A DNA stretch of 64,000 bases, from the NCBI GenBank assembly GCA_021186555.1, contig JAJKFL010000005.1, positions 4,534,321 to 4,598,320 on the forward strand. The letters run 5' to 3'. This DNA comes from Reticulitermes speratus (Eukaryota; Arthropoda; Insecta; Blattodea; Rhinotermitidae). The notes under the pieces were generated by a model. It was not told the DNA's origin and did no database searches. It saw only the letters and a list, made by a program, of their open reading frames with translations. How positions within the stretch are numbered: the stretch's first letter is position 1; each line of letters starts with the position of its first letter. The position numbers and the translations under genes were made by a program. Positions 54,222 to 63,620 of this stretch are shown here, one piece after another.

Positions 54222-54302
54222 TACAGGGTATACACAAACGAATGGTGCGGTTTCCCTTTATTCACCATTTAAACCGCACCATTCTTTTGTGTATACCCTG
54301 TA
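54222..54302. mobile_element. Palindromic hairpin MITE, copy 12
   Basis: TACAGGGTATACACAAACGA to CCCTGTA. The centre (TTTCCCTTTATTCACCATTT) is not self-complementary, so this copy has lost part of the hairpin. Confidence 0.85.
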
Positions 54303-54415
54303 CATCTTCACATAATATATTTTACTGTCCAAAACTGCAACATGTTTCGGCTCTTTCAGAAAACCGTCATTACTTACAGGCTGAAAACCATAAACACAAA
54401 TGCTACATTAAATAC

Positions 54416-54731
54416 CACATGACTTTACTAAAAGGTAAAGTTCACCCTAAAACAGGCTATGAAGGCCCAGAGGGGAGTAGAGGTATAGCTCTACTCTTTC
54501 TTTAACCTCGGCACTAGATGGGGGTGGGTGGTCAACTCCACGCCCCGGCCGCTTTACCCCCGGGAAAGAGAGACCCGGTACCCATTGTACAGGAGGCTGG
54601 GTCGGCTTCAGGGCCGGTCTGGACGGCTGCGAAAAATCTCGCCCCCACCGGGATTCGATCCCCGGACAGTCCAGCCCGTAGCGTAGTCGCTATACCGACT
54701 GAGCTATCGCGGCCCTCACATGACTTTACTA
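54416..54731 (-). mobile_element. SINE family B with 15-bp target duplication
   Basis: CACATGACTTTACTA at 54416-54430 and 54717-54731. The insert 54431-54716 has a full tRNA-like head (GGGCCGCGATAGCTCAGTCG on the minus strand), box B and the complete body to the AAACTTTAC-type end. It is nearly identical to the copy at 24779-25057, so both are young. Confidence 0.93.
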
Positions 54732-54883
54732 TATTGTTTAATGGATAATGGAATATTTTAACTCAGTTTCGGCAAATGTAGAAGACTATATCAGTACCTG
54801 TTAGATTCAGATCTCATTTCTCCCTCTTTAATAACAGTGTTTTTTGTATATAAAGTGTTTTCTTTCTCATATATTTTAAGCCT

Positions 54884-54926
54884 GTGCCTGATAATGGCTT
54901 TCTGAGAAAGCCGAAACATGTAGCAC
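54884..54926 (+). ncRNA. Hammerhead ribozyme with one inactivating core change
   Basis: Stem I GTGC/GCAC (perfect), box CTGATAA (54888-54894) where CTGATGA is required, U, stem II GGCTTTC...GAAAGCC (perfect), GAAA, ACATGT, cut site GTA. The invariant G8, a direct participant in catalysis, is A. The helices are intact, so the change is probably recent. Confidence 0.7.
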
Positions 54927-54991
54927 GTTTTTGATAGTAACATAATTGTCTGATAATATAATCGTGAATGACGGCCCGTTCGTTTGTGTAG

Positions 54992-57257
54992 TCTTACATC
55001 ACAGTGGGACATCTCACACAAGATCAGTTTGTCTAGTTTTACATCACAGTGGGACATCTCACACAAGATCAGTTTGTCTAGTTTTACATCACAGTGGGAC
55101 ATCTCGCACAAGATCAGTTTGTCTAGTTTTACATCACAGTGGGACATCTCACACAAGATCAGTTTGTCTAGTTTTACATCACAGTGGGACATCTCCACAA
55201 GATCGGTTTCTCTAGTTTTACATCACAGTGGGACATCTCGCACAAGATCAGTTTGTCTAGTCTTACATCACAGTGGGACATCTCGCACAAGATCAGTTTG
55301 TCTAGTCTTACATCACAGTGGGACATCTCGCACAAGATCAGTTTGTCTAATCTTACATCACAGTGGGACATCTCGCACAAGATCGGATTGTCTAGTTTTA
55401 CATCACAGTGGGACATCTCACACAAGATCAGTTTGTCTAGTCTTACATCACAGTGGGACATCTCACACAAGATCAGTTTGTCTAGTTTTACATCACAGTG
55501 GGACATCTCACACAAGATCAGTTTGTCTAGTTTTACATCACAGTGGGACATCTCACACAAGATCGGTTTCTCTAGTTTTACATCACAGTGGGACATCTCG
55601 CACAAGATCAGTTTGTCTAGTTTTACATCACAGTGGGACATCTCGCACAAATCAGTTTGTCTAGTCTTACATCACAGTGGGACATCTCGCACAAGATCGA
55701 TTGTCTAGTTTTACATCACAGTGGGACATCTCACACAAGATCAGTTTGTCTAGTCTTACATCACAGTGGGACATCTCACACAAGATCAGTTTGTCTAGTT
55801 TTACATCACAGTGGGACATCTCACACAAGATCAGTTTGTCTAGTTTTACATCACAGTGGGACATCTCACACAAGATCAGTTTGTCTAGTCTTACATCACA
55901 GTGGGATAATCTCACACAAGATCAGTTTGTCTAGTTTACATCACAGTGGGACATCTCACACAAGATCAGTTTGTCTAGTCTTACATCACAGTGGGACATC
56001 TCGCACAAGATCAGATTGTCTAGTTTTACATCACAGTGGGACATCTCACACAAGATCAGTTTGTCTAGTTTTACATCACAGTGGGACATCTCACACGAGA
56101 TCAGTTTGTCTAGTTTTACATCACAGTGGGACATCTCACACAAGATCAGTTTGTCTAGTTTACATCACAGTGGGACATCTCACACAAGATCAGTTTGTCT
56201 AGTCTTACATCACAGTGGGATATCTCACACAAGATCAGTTTGTCAAGTTTTACATCACAGTGGGACATCTCGCACAAGATCAGTTTGTCTAGTTTTACAT
56301 CACAGTGGGACATCTCACACGAGATCAGTTTGTCTAGTTTTACATCACAGTGGGACATCTCACACAAGATCAGTTTGTCTAGTTTACATCACAGTGGGAC
56401 ATCTCACACGAGATCAGTTTGTCTAGTTTTACATCACAGTGGGACATCTCACACAAGATCAGTTTGTCTAGTTTTACATCACAGTGGGACATCTCACACA
56501 AGATCAGTTTGTCTAGTTCTTACATCACAGTGGGACATCTCGCACAAGATCAGATTGTCTAGTTTTACATCACAGTGGGACATCTCGCACAAGATCAGAT
56601 TGTCTAGTTTTACATCACAGTGGGACATCTCACACAAGATCAGTTTGTCTAGTTTTACATCACAGTGGGACATCTCACACGAGATCAGTTTGTCTAGTTT
56701 TACATCACAGTGGGACATCTCACACAGATCAGTTTGTCTAGTTTTCATCACAGTGGGAATCTCACAAGATCAGTTGTCAGTTTTACATCACAGTGGGACA
56801 TCTCGCACAAGATCAGTTTGTCTAGTTTTACATCACAGTGGGACATCTCGCACAAGATCAGTTTGTCTAGTTTTACATCACAGTGGGACATCTCGCACAA
56901 GATCAGTTTGTCTAGTTTTACATCACAGTGGGACATCTCGCACAAGATCAGTTTGTCTAGTTTTACATCACAGTGGGACATCTCGCACAAGATCAGTTTG
57001 TCTAGTTTTACATCACAGTGGGACATCTCGCACAAGATCATTTGTCAAGTTTTACATCACAGTGGGACATCTCGCACAAGATCAGTTTGTCAGTTTTACA
57101 TCACAGTGGGACATCTCCACAAGATCAGTTTGTCTAGTCTTACATCACAGTGGGATATCTCACACAAGATCAGTTTGTCAAGTTTTACATCACAGTGGGA
57201 CATCTCGCACAAGATCAGTTTGTCTAGTCTTACATCACAGTGGGACATCTCGCACAA
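54992..57257. repeat. 45-bp minisatellite, about 50 copies
   Basis: The unit is GTCTAGTTTTACATCACAGT, then GGGACATCTCACACAAGATC and AGTTT. Three positions vary repeatedly (TTTTAC/TCTTAC, CACAC/CGCAC, AGTTTG/AGATTG). Longer blocks of several units are themselves repeated (for example 55920-56160 resembles 56140-56400). Frames of up to 363 codons exist only because 45 is a multiple of three. Confidence 0.98.
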
Positions 57258-57401
57258 AAATATTTGTGGCTGATTCTGATGGGTAACGAATAGTAGGTGT
57301 GTAGTAAATCAGCATACTGAAACGAAAAACAGGTGTGTGGGTTGCTGATTTACTACACACCTACTATTCGTTACCCATCAGAATCAGCCACAAATATTTT
57401 T
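57256..57401. repeat. Perfect 59-bp inverted repeat at the array edge
   Basis: Left arm 57256-57314 (AAAAATATTTGTGGCTGATT ...) and right arm 57343-57401 are complementary, with a 28-base loop. The left arm touches the last unit of the 45-bp array. No transposon ends or target duplication are evident. Confidence 0.85.
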
Positions 57402-57524
57402 ATCTGTATTTCAATCTTTAGTACACATTTTAAACCTTGTATAATTTTTAAAATTTAAATTTATGTCTGTGCATTGGTTACAAAAATGTCTGTAATATTT
57501 CGATGTAGGTATTCTTCGTAATGC

Positions 57525-57569
57525 ACCTCCATGAAGATGGCCACATGATGGCCGAAACATGTAGAAGGT
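57525..57569 (+). ncRNA. Hammerhead-like motif with an extra base in the core
   Basis: The box reads CATGAAGA, one A more than CTGAAGA. Stem II GGCC/GGCC, GAAA, ACATGT and GTA are intact, and stem I ACCTC/GAAGGT pairs with one bulge. Likely inactive. Confidence 0.55.
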
Positions 57570-57880
57570 ATACGGTGTGTGTAATGTACTTCCATACACA
57601 TATGTGAGTTTGTTGGTTTTGTTATCATATGTAACTGCTCAATGCACTGTTATGAATCATGTAAAATTGATTTCATCTCCCTCTCAAACTTCATGACTTG
57701 TTACGGGAAACGTTTACCTTTTGCATATTTGTGACATAATTGACACGAATAACTTCCATTAGGGAGAAAGTACACTGACGATAAAGCTGTTATTTTAAAT
57801 AATATGTAATAGTTTAGTTGACTTAACGATAAAAACTGTTTTATAATTTTAGTAATTTCCACTAACATTAATTTTTCTTT

Positions 57881-57918
57881 CTGGATATGGTCCTGCAGGG
57901 CCGAAACTTGTAGCAGAG
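57881..57918 (+). ncRNA. Decayed hammerhead-like motif
   Basis: CTGGATA in place of CTGANGA, stem II GGTCC...GGGCC, GAAACTTGTAGCAG. Core bases are lost. Confidence 0.4.
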
Positions 57919-58000
57919 TGGAATAAATTGTTTTGTCTTAAATTTATCTTGTTGTTTGTATTGTGTAGGTTTTTTTTTTTTAGTCAGTCCTGATGTAGGA

Positions 58001-58480
58001 TATAGGACTTACTCGGTGGCTGAGCAACAATACAGGAAGTCATGTGGAATTCCTGGATTTTTCTTTTGATCAGCGGAAACTCCGTCCCATGCTGAACGGC
58101 TTAAAACCTGCGTTACCATCAGAAGGTTTATTTATGTTTGTAGTTCACTTGACAAAGGGTTGGCTGTGGAGGCATTCAGGGTATATGGGCCACAGGAAGT
58201 CTCTTTGTGCTGTCTTTATTCATTCATGTACGTGATTGTGGAGAGGGGAGAGGGGGGGGGTGGAGTAATCGGCGCACATCGTAAATCTCGGACCACTCAT
58301 GATTCAGGCTTATCTTCATTTGGTGGATTTATGAGTTGCGAAAGTTCTTGCGGAATAAATATTTTGTGATGTCAGCTCCAAAGATTTTCTGTGGACTTCT
58401 GCTGGGTGTTTTAGGAATTTGGGCTCTTTTTCACTTACATATTTTCTACTTTTCTTCATCAGGAGATGTTTTCCTCCACA
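58001..58480. other. No gene recognised
   Basis: Unassigned sequence upstream of a LINE remnant. It may include older parts of it. Confidence 0.35.
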
Positions 58481-58990
58481 TAGTTTGTATGTTGGTGTGT
58501 ATGGGTGTGAAACTTGGTCTGTCACATTGGGTGATGAACATGAGCTGAAGGTGTTCGAGAGTAGGGTGCTGAGGAGGATATTTGAGCCTAAGAGGGACGG
58601 GGTAACAGGGGAGTGGAGAAGACTACATAACGAGGAACTTAATGATCTGTACTCATCACCAAATATTATTCGGGTGATAAAATCAAGAAGGATGAGGTGG
58701 GCGGGGCATGTAGCACGTATGGGGGAGGGGAGAGGTGCGTATAGGGTTTCTTTGGGGGGGGGAAACGTGAGGGAAAGAGAACACTTGGAAGACCTAGGTG
58801 TAGATGGGAGAATGATATTAAAATTGATCTTCAAGAATTTGGATGGAGGGCATAGACTGGATTGATATGTCTTAGGATCGAGACAGGTGAATGGCTCTTG
58901 TGAATGCGGTAATGAACCTTTGGGTTATATAAAATGCGAGGAATTTCTTGACTAGCTGAGGAACTGTTAGCTTCTGAAGACCGACTGTGT
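58480..58990 (+). pseudogene. LINE C-terminal region and 3' tail
   Basis: Open for 58419-58865. From about 58490 it reads [80 protein letters not shown]. This is a post-RT region common in arthropod LINE polyproteins. A frameshift in the G-run at 58754-58762 spoils the following segment. The non-coding tail TATAAAATGCGAGGAATTTC ... CCATGG is shared with 17968-18055. Confidence 0.75.
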
Positions 58991-59718
58991 TCCATGGCGT
59001 TGTTTGTAAGTCGGTAAGTTGTAGGTTACAGATGCAGCTGTTCTCAGTAGTTAGTTGCGATGCGTTACGTATAGGCTAGTCCATTTCTGTAATGTAGGCG
59101 AGCCTTCGAATCGTACGTGCGTATTAGTATGCTATGCGTAACATTGCGTGTGACCAGATTTCGTTATACAGGACGTTATCAGCGGTTGTCTTCCTCTCTG
59201 TTGATTCCAATTTCAGCGTGGCTGAGTGTTAGTTTCGCATAAAATGTATATTGTTATTCTTAAGTTGGTAACGTTGATCGCTTCTTGTCACAAGATTGCT
59301 ATCTATCGACATCCGTAGAATGAAAGAAGTTATACAGTGATTCGTAATTTGTAGATAGGAGGCAGATGTAAATATTTTGTGTGCTCCGTTAGATATTATT
59401 AGCCCCCAAAGAAACATTATAACCACCTGAAGCCGAAGACAATATTAGCCTCTGAAACGCCATATCGCCCCTATTTTGTAAAAAGCGGACAACCCACAAA
59501 CTATCAATTTTACAGGAGAAGCAAGAAGGTGGCTCCGTTGTACACATGACAAATGCTTTGACAGGTAAGATATCCCGCACATATCTTGGTCATTCTTGAA
59601 GATGCAGTTGTCATCTTTTTAAACATCATAGAGGACCATTAGTTGAATGGTTTGCTACACATAACTCAGTTTAGCTCAAAGTCGCAGTTAGCCCCTTTTT
59701 ACAAAACAGGGGCGATAT
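58991..59718. other. No gene recognised
   Basis: Unassigned. Overlapping minus frames at 59229-59580 show no domain. Confidence 0.4.
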
Positions 59719-59983
59719 AGTTTTTTTTAAGGGCCCCGCAGCAGACGCTACTGACGCACCGCAGCCTTTGAGGCTTATTGTGCAACCCTGTGATGAAGAT
59801 GATAATTTTTTTTCGTTTTTTCTTGTAATGGAGCACCGGTGGAATGAAATTGACAGGGAAAAACCAAAGTACTCGCGGAAAAACCTGTCCCAATATCATT
59901 TGGTCCACCACAAATCCGACATGGACTGACCCGGGATCGAGCCCGTGCCTCCGCGGTGAGAGGCCTGAGCCATGGCACGGCCT
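59719..59983 (-). mobile_element. SINE family D, head partly deleted
   Basis: Minus-strand body and tail as in the other D copies. Box B reads GGCTCGATCCC. About 14 bases of the head between GGCCTCTCAC and GCCATGG are missing compared with 53021. Confidence 0.82.
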
Positions 59984-60430
59984 AGTATATGTTTCTATCC
60001 AAACAATGAACTGTTCACAAATTAAAAACCCACATAATGTATGTATTGTATTTGCTGTACCTTGCCTTATACAGCAGGGTTTTTTTTAACGGACTGAGCA
60101 GGACTGGCACTGTAGAAAGGGCGGCTTCATCGGTCGCTATGTAGCAAGGAGGCCGTCTGTTGTACAGCGAGCAGTCACGCGATAAAAAAAAAAGACAGGC
60201 CCTGTATAAAACATTGTGACTACACTCCGAGCGGGTGTGTAGAGGCTGTGTGTGGGTTCCGCTCTAAGCTGGACACTCTGTATGCAGTGTTTTATTTCCG
60301 ACAGCGCAGTTGCAGCGGGTGTCGCACGATCGGACTTTATACAGCAGGCTGTCGATAGACGTGACCTCCTATTGAAAGAGTGGGCCAGTTCCGATGAATG
60401 GCCGCTCTGGTAACTAATGGACCGCAGGAA
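59984..60430. other. No gene seen
   Basis: Unassigned sequence with a T-run and an A-run. Confidence 0.4.
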
Positions 60431-60690
60431 TATCCCCTTCAGTAGAGTGATTAGGCTGTGGACTAGACCACCTAGGTGTCAGGGTTCAATTCCCGGTTGG
60501 GTTAGAGTTTCTCCTGTTCTCAAAATACCGAATCCTGAGCCAAACTGTCCACTGCCTATTGTGAGCTGTACCCTAGGACTAGAGTGTCTTGTGGATGAAG
60601 GTGACCAGCCACCTCTTTCTAGTACTGAGGATACGAATGTTGGAGCGATACATTCACTCCCCCATACGTCTTCATAGGCTTGTACCTCAG
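60431..60690 (+). mobile_element. Diverged SINE related to family B
   Basis: Head AGTAGAGTGATTAGGCTGTG, box B GGGTTCAATTCCC, body with CCTATTGTGAGCTGTACCCT and a CTCCCCCATACGTCTTCATA end that parallels the family B 3' part. Confidence 0.6.
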
Positions 60691-60888
60691 TCACACGCTA
60701 TTCAGGCTGAGCATGAGTCAGTATAGTGAACTGCGAACATAATCTTTGTTCGTGATGAGTAGATAACGAGATTATTGGGGGCAGTCTACACCTCTTTTAA
60801 AGGTGCTATATCGGAATTCGCCTGGAGACATTGAGGAAAACTCGGGACATCTCTCATAATGGCCTGTATTCGGATTTGAACTGGGTAC

Positions 60889-61218
60889 ATTTCGCTATGG
60901 CGTACGCTATGGCGCAGTTTTTTTAGGCACTGCGCTAACAAGCCGGAAGGTCGCGGGTTCGATTCCCGATTGGGTTATTGGGGGATTTTTCATTGACTTA
61001 ATCCTTCCGGTCGCACTGTGGGGTCGACTCAGCCTTTAACGGAAATGGGTACCAGGAGTATCTCATGGGGGGATAAAGACGGCCGGTGCGTAGGGCTGAC
61101 AATCTTACCACCTTCGTGTGCCGATTGGCTACAAATTCTGGGAGCCTCAACATCTTGGAGCCCTAAGGGCCTGTCAAGGCCTGTACCTTTACTTTAAGGC
61201 TTTACCTTTACCTCTTAA
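60889..61218 (+). mobile_element. SINE family C
   Basis: Head ACGCTATGGCGCAGTTTTTT, box B GGGTTCGATTCCC, body CTTCCGGTCGCACTGTGGGG, and TTTACCTTTACCTCTT tail. Confidence 0.85.
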
Positions 61219-61380
61219 CTTTACGTTTCATTATGAGGCATTGCTGTAACGTTGCTGGAATGATTTTGTCATAAGTCCTGTCGAGTTACATTAGACTCCA
61301 TTGTTTATAAATTGTGTCTCGTGTTTCGACTTGGCGCAGGCTGCGATTTCAACACTGTGGCATCAGTTGTGTCAAAGTTG

Positions 61381-61547
61381 CTTTATGGCAGTGGTATTCA
61401 ATCTGGGGTACGCGAAGACATCTTAGGGGGTACGTAAAATTAAAAGAAATAAATATATTATTTCATGATAAACACTGAATAATCTGGGCCAGATTTAGGG
61501 TTAGTCACAACAGACCCGGACGTAAGGACATGCGATTTGGGAGCACC

Positions 61548-61578
<31 letters not shown>

Positions 61579-61846
61579 CTTTATGCGATTCTTATCTGGG
61601 CGGCTAGTTTTATTTTATTCCGCATATAATATATTTGTTATTTAATAGCTTGACTCTCCTTTTTCTCATTTAAAACTTATTATTTAATACATTATTTTGG
61701 ATGTAATTTATTTAACTTATTTTAGATGTAGATTATAGACTGTGTATAACTTGAATTATGCACCAACAACTTTGGGGGTACAAAGTTGAAGAAAAATTAT
61801 ATCTAGGGTACGCGAACAAGAAAGGTTGAATACTACTGCTTTAGAG
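61381..61846. mobile_element. hAT-type MITE
   Basis: The element (61389-61838) starts CAGTGGTATTCAATCTGGGG and ends AAGGTTGAATACTACTG. The flanks CTTTATGG and CTTTAGAG match at 6 of 8 positions. Subterminal GGGTACGCGAA blocks are inverted. It contains a (TC)n run at about 61552-61579. No transposase. Confidence 0.75.
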
Positions 61847-62288
61847 GTAAGAAGTGTGTTTGTATCACCGGGAGTCATCAGAATTTGGAGCAAAGAATTA
61901 ACGTTACGTTTTGTATTAAATAAGGCAAGGCTGCAATGCTGTCTGAAGCATATGGCAGAGACGTTGTGTTTCAAAGAGGCTCAGCAGGTAGAGCGAGTCT
62001 ACAACGTTACCGCATGCCAGTGTTATCAACTTGCTAGTCGTTGGTGTTTTCGTGTTGTCTTTATCGTTGTCAGTGCTTGCGGTCGAGTTGCGAAAGTCTA
62101 ACATAGGCAATATTACGCCTCAGTTCTAGTCTTTGTTAAGTCGTGAGCTGTAAAGCAACTCGGTTCTTCTTTACGCGATTTTTCGAAGATCGATATTTGT
62201 TACCTCTGGTGTGCCCCGCTCGGGAAGCACGTAAGCTCATTGAATGCCTGATCCACTGAACTTTTAGTGTTACACTAAGTCTATGTCA
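61847..62288. other. No gene recognised
   Basis: A 91-codon plus frame here has no recognisable motif. Confidence 0.35.
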
Positions 62289-62369
62289 CAGAGTGTTCCA
62301 CTTAAAACCGACCCCCGCTTGCACGGTGAAATCAAGCAAGCGGGATGGTTTTAAGTGGAACACCCTGTA
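62289..62369. mobile_element. Second type of hairpin MITE
   Basis: Left CAGAGTGTTCCACTTAAAAC and right GTTTTAAGTGGAACACCCTG, with CCCGCTTG/CAAGCGGG continuing the stem. The right end is followed by TA. Its ends resemble but are not those of the 12-copy hairpin family. Confidence 0.75.
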
Positions 62370-62404
62370 TATGCATATATAACATTCCCTGAGAACAGAT
62401 GGGT

Positions 62405-62580
62405 GTTGTAATCAGTCAACACAACATTACATTTAGTAAGAATAAGGCTACATGTTTCGTCTAAAATGATTAGCCATAATGAGTCTAATTACAGGAATGC
62501 AAATTGGGGGTATATTTTTAGTCGAAACATGTAGCTTTGTTCTTACTGAATATAATGCTATGTTGACTGATTTCTATATT
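62405..62580. mobile_element. Inverted-repeat element with hammerhead remnants
   Basis: Left AATCAGTCAACACAACATTA ... GGCTACATGTTTCG, right CGAAACATGTAGC ... TATGTTGACTGATT. Only the GAAACATGTAGC half of the ribozyme is recognisable in each arm. Confidence 0.65.
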
Positions 62581-62694
62581 CGTGTCTAATAACGCAACAG
62601 AAATGTGCCGCCTTAGCTTACGTTTTATAAATTTCTGACTTCTTCTTTGTTTCTGAACAAAGCTGTGGCTGTATGTTTTAAATATTGTGGACCA

Positions 62695-62870
62695 TCTAGG
62701 ATAGATCTGCGCTCTTCTGGGTTATTACGCGGCGTCGTGTGCTAATTGTTTACTGACACGTCCCGAAACGTCGGTAAACAATTACCACTCTACGCCGCGT
62801 AATATCCCAGAAGATCGCAGATCTCATCAACATCACGGCGGAAGCTGAAATCAAAAATAGTCTAGGATAG
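62695..62870. mobile_element. Internally deleted fold-back element, 10-bp target duplication
   Basis: The element (62705-62860) is flanked by TCTAGGATAG at 62695-62704 and 62861-62870. The arms (GCGCTCTTCTGGGTTATTAC ... and complement) are the same family as 47192, but the centre with the ribozyme block is deleted to CTGACACGTCCCGAAACGTC. The tail CAACATCACGGCGGAAGC is retained. Confidence 0.82.
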
Positions 62871-63195
62871 TTAAATGTGCTTATTTTCTTCGTGCAAGAA
62901 AAATAGGAAGACGGAGTATGTTGTTTTATTTACACGAATTGTTTAAAGCTAAAAGCGTAATATGAGGTCAGGTTTGTTCTTCTGTTCTCATATTTCACTT
63001 CCAGGCGAAATTCTTTACGTGTTTTTATATTTTCGCGCGAATTTTATTTGAGTCAATTTCGGTCCACCGTAATCTCTGTTCTTGAGGCTGTGTAAGACTT
63101 ATCAGTTTGTAAAACGTCCTGTAGTGCAAAAAAGTGGCGTATATAGAACGTAGAACTCGTTATTTTAGTATCTACATGTTGTATTTGAAAATGTT
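62871..63195. other. No gene seen
   Basis: AT-rich, unassigned. Confidence 0.4.
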
Positions 63196-63199
63196 TTAA

Positions 63200-63620
63200 T
63201 GTACTTTTGTACCTTGGAGCATAGCTTTGTATGGTGCAGAAACGTGGACACTTGGGAAAGTAGATCAGAAGTATCTGGAAAGTTTTTAAATGTGCGAGAA
63301 GGCTGGAGAAGATCAGTTGGACCGATCTTGTGAGAAAAGGATAAAGCATTACAAACACTCAAATAAATACAATAAAAAGAAGGAAGGCTAACTGGTGTTG
63401 TCACATATTGGGTAGGAACTGCCTTCTAAAACACGTGATTGAAGGAAAGATAGAAGTGACGGGAAGACGAGGAAGAAGAAGTAAGCACCTGCTGGATGAC
63501 CTTAAGGAAAAGAGAAGATAGTGGAAATTGAGAAAGAGGAAGCACTAGATCGCAATCTGTGGAGAACTCGCTTTGGAAGAGGCTACGGACCTGTCGTAAG
63601 ACAGACTGCAGAATGATGAT
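63200..63620 (+). pseudogene. LINE C-terminal remnant (ALYGAETWTL type)
   Basis: Plus strand: IALYGAETWTLGKVDQKYLE, then breaks, EKISWTDLVRKG, GRRGRRSKHLLDDLKEKRR, DRNLWRTRFGRGYGPVVRQT. Same family as 43790 and 17330, with independent frameshifts. Confidence 0.75.

Larger units (their letters stand above)
54303..54960. mobile_element. Inverted ribozyme element interrupted by SINE B
   Basis: A minus-strand hammerhead remnant (54337-54395, GAGCCGAAACATGTTGCAGT) faces the plus-strand motif at 54884-54926. Outer blocks such as ATAATATATTTTACTGTC and its partner near 54940 continue the inverted pair. The intervening sequence is mainly a younger SINE. Confidence 0.6.
57402..58000. mobile_element. 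Worn ribozyme-bearing repeat, two plus-strand units
   Basis: Two hammerhead-like blocks lie in the same direction at 57525-57569 and 57881-57918. Motifs GTGCATTGGTTACAAAAATG and CTCAATGCACTG recall the terminal motif of the inverted elements. Direct rather than inverted arrangement is also known among Penelope-like terminal repeats. Confidence 0.5.

Noticed and set aside
53978-54505. 175-codon open frame
   Set aside because: First part has no motif; second part is MITE copy 12, a ribozyme remnant and SINE sequence.
54984-57286. Long frames (up to 363 codons) on both strands
   Set aside because: Product of a 45-bp array; unit length is a multiple of three. No start context, no non-repetitive protein sequence.
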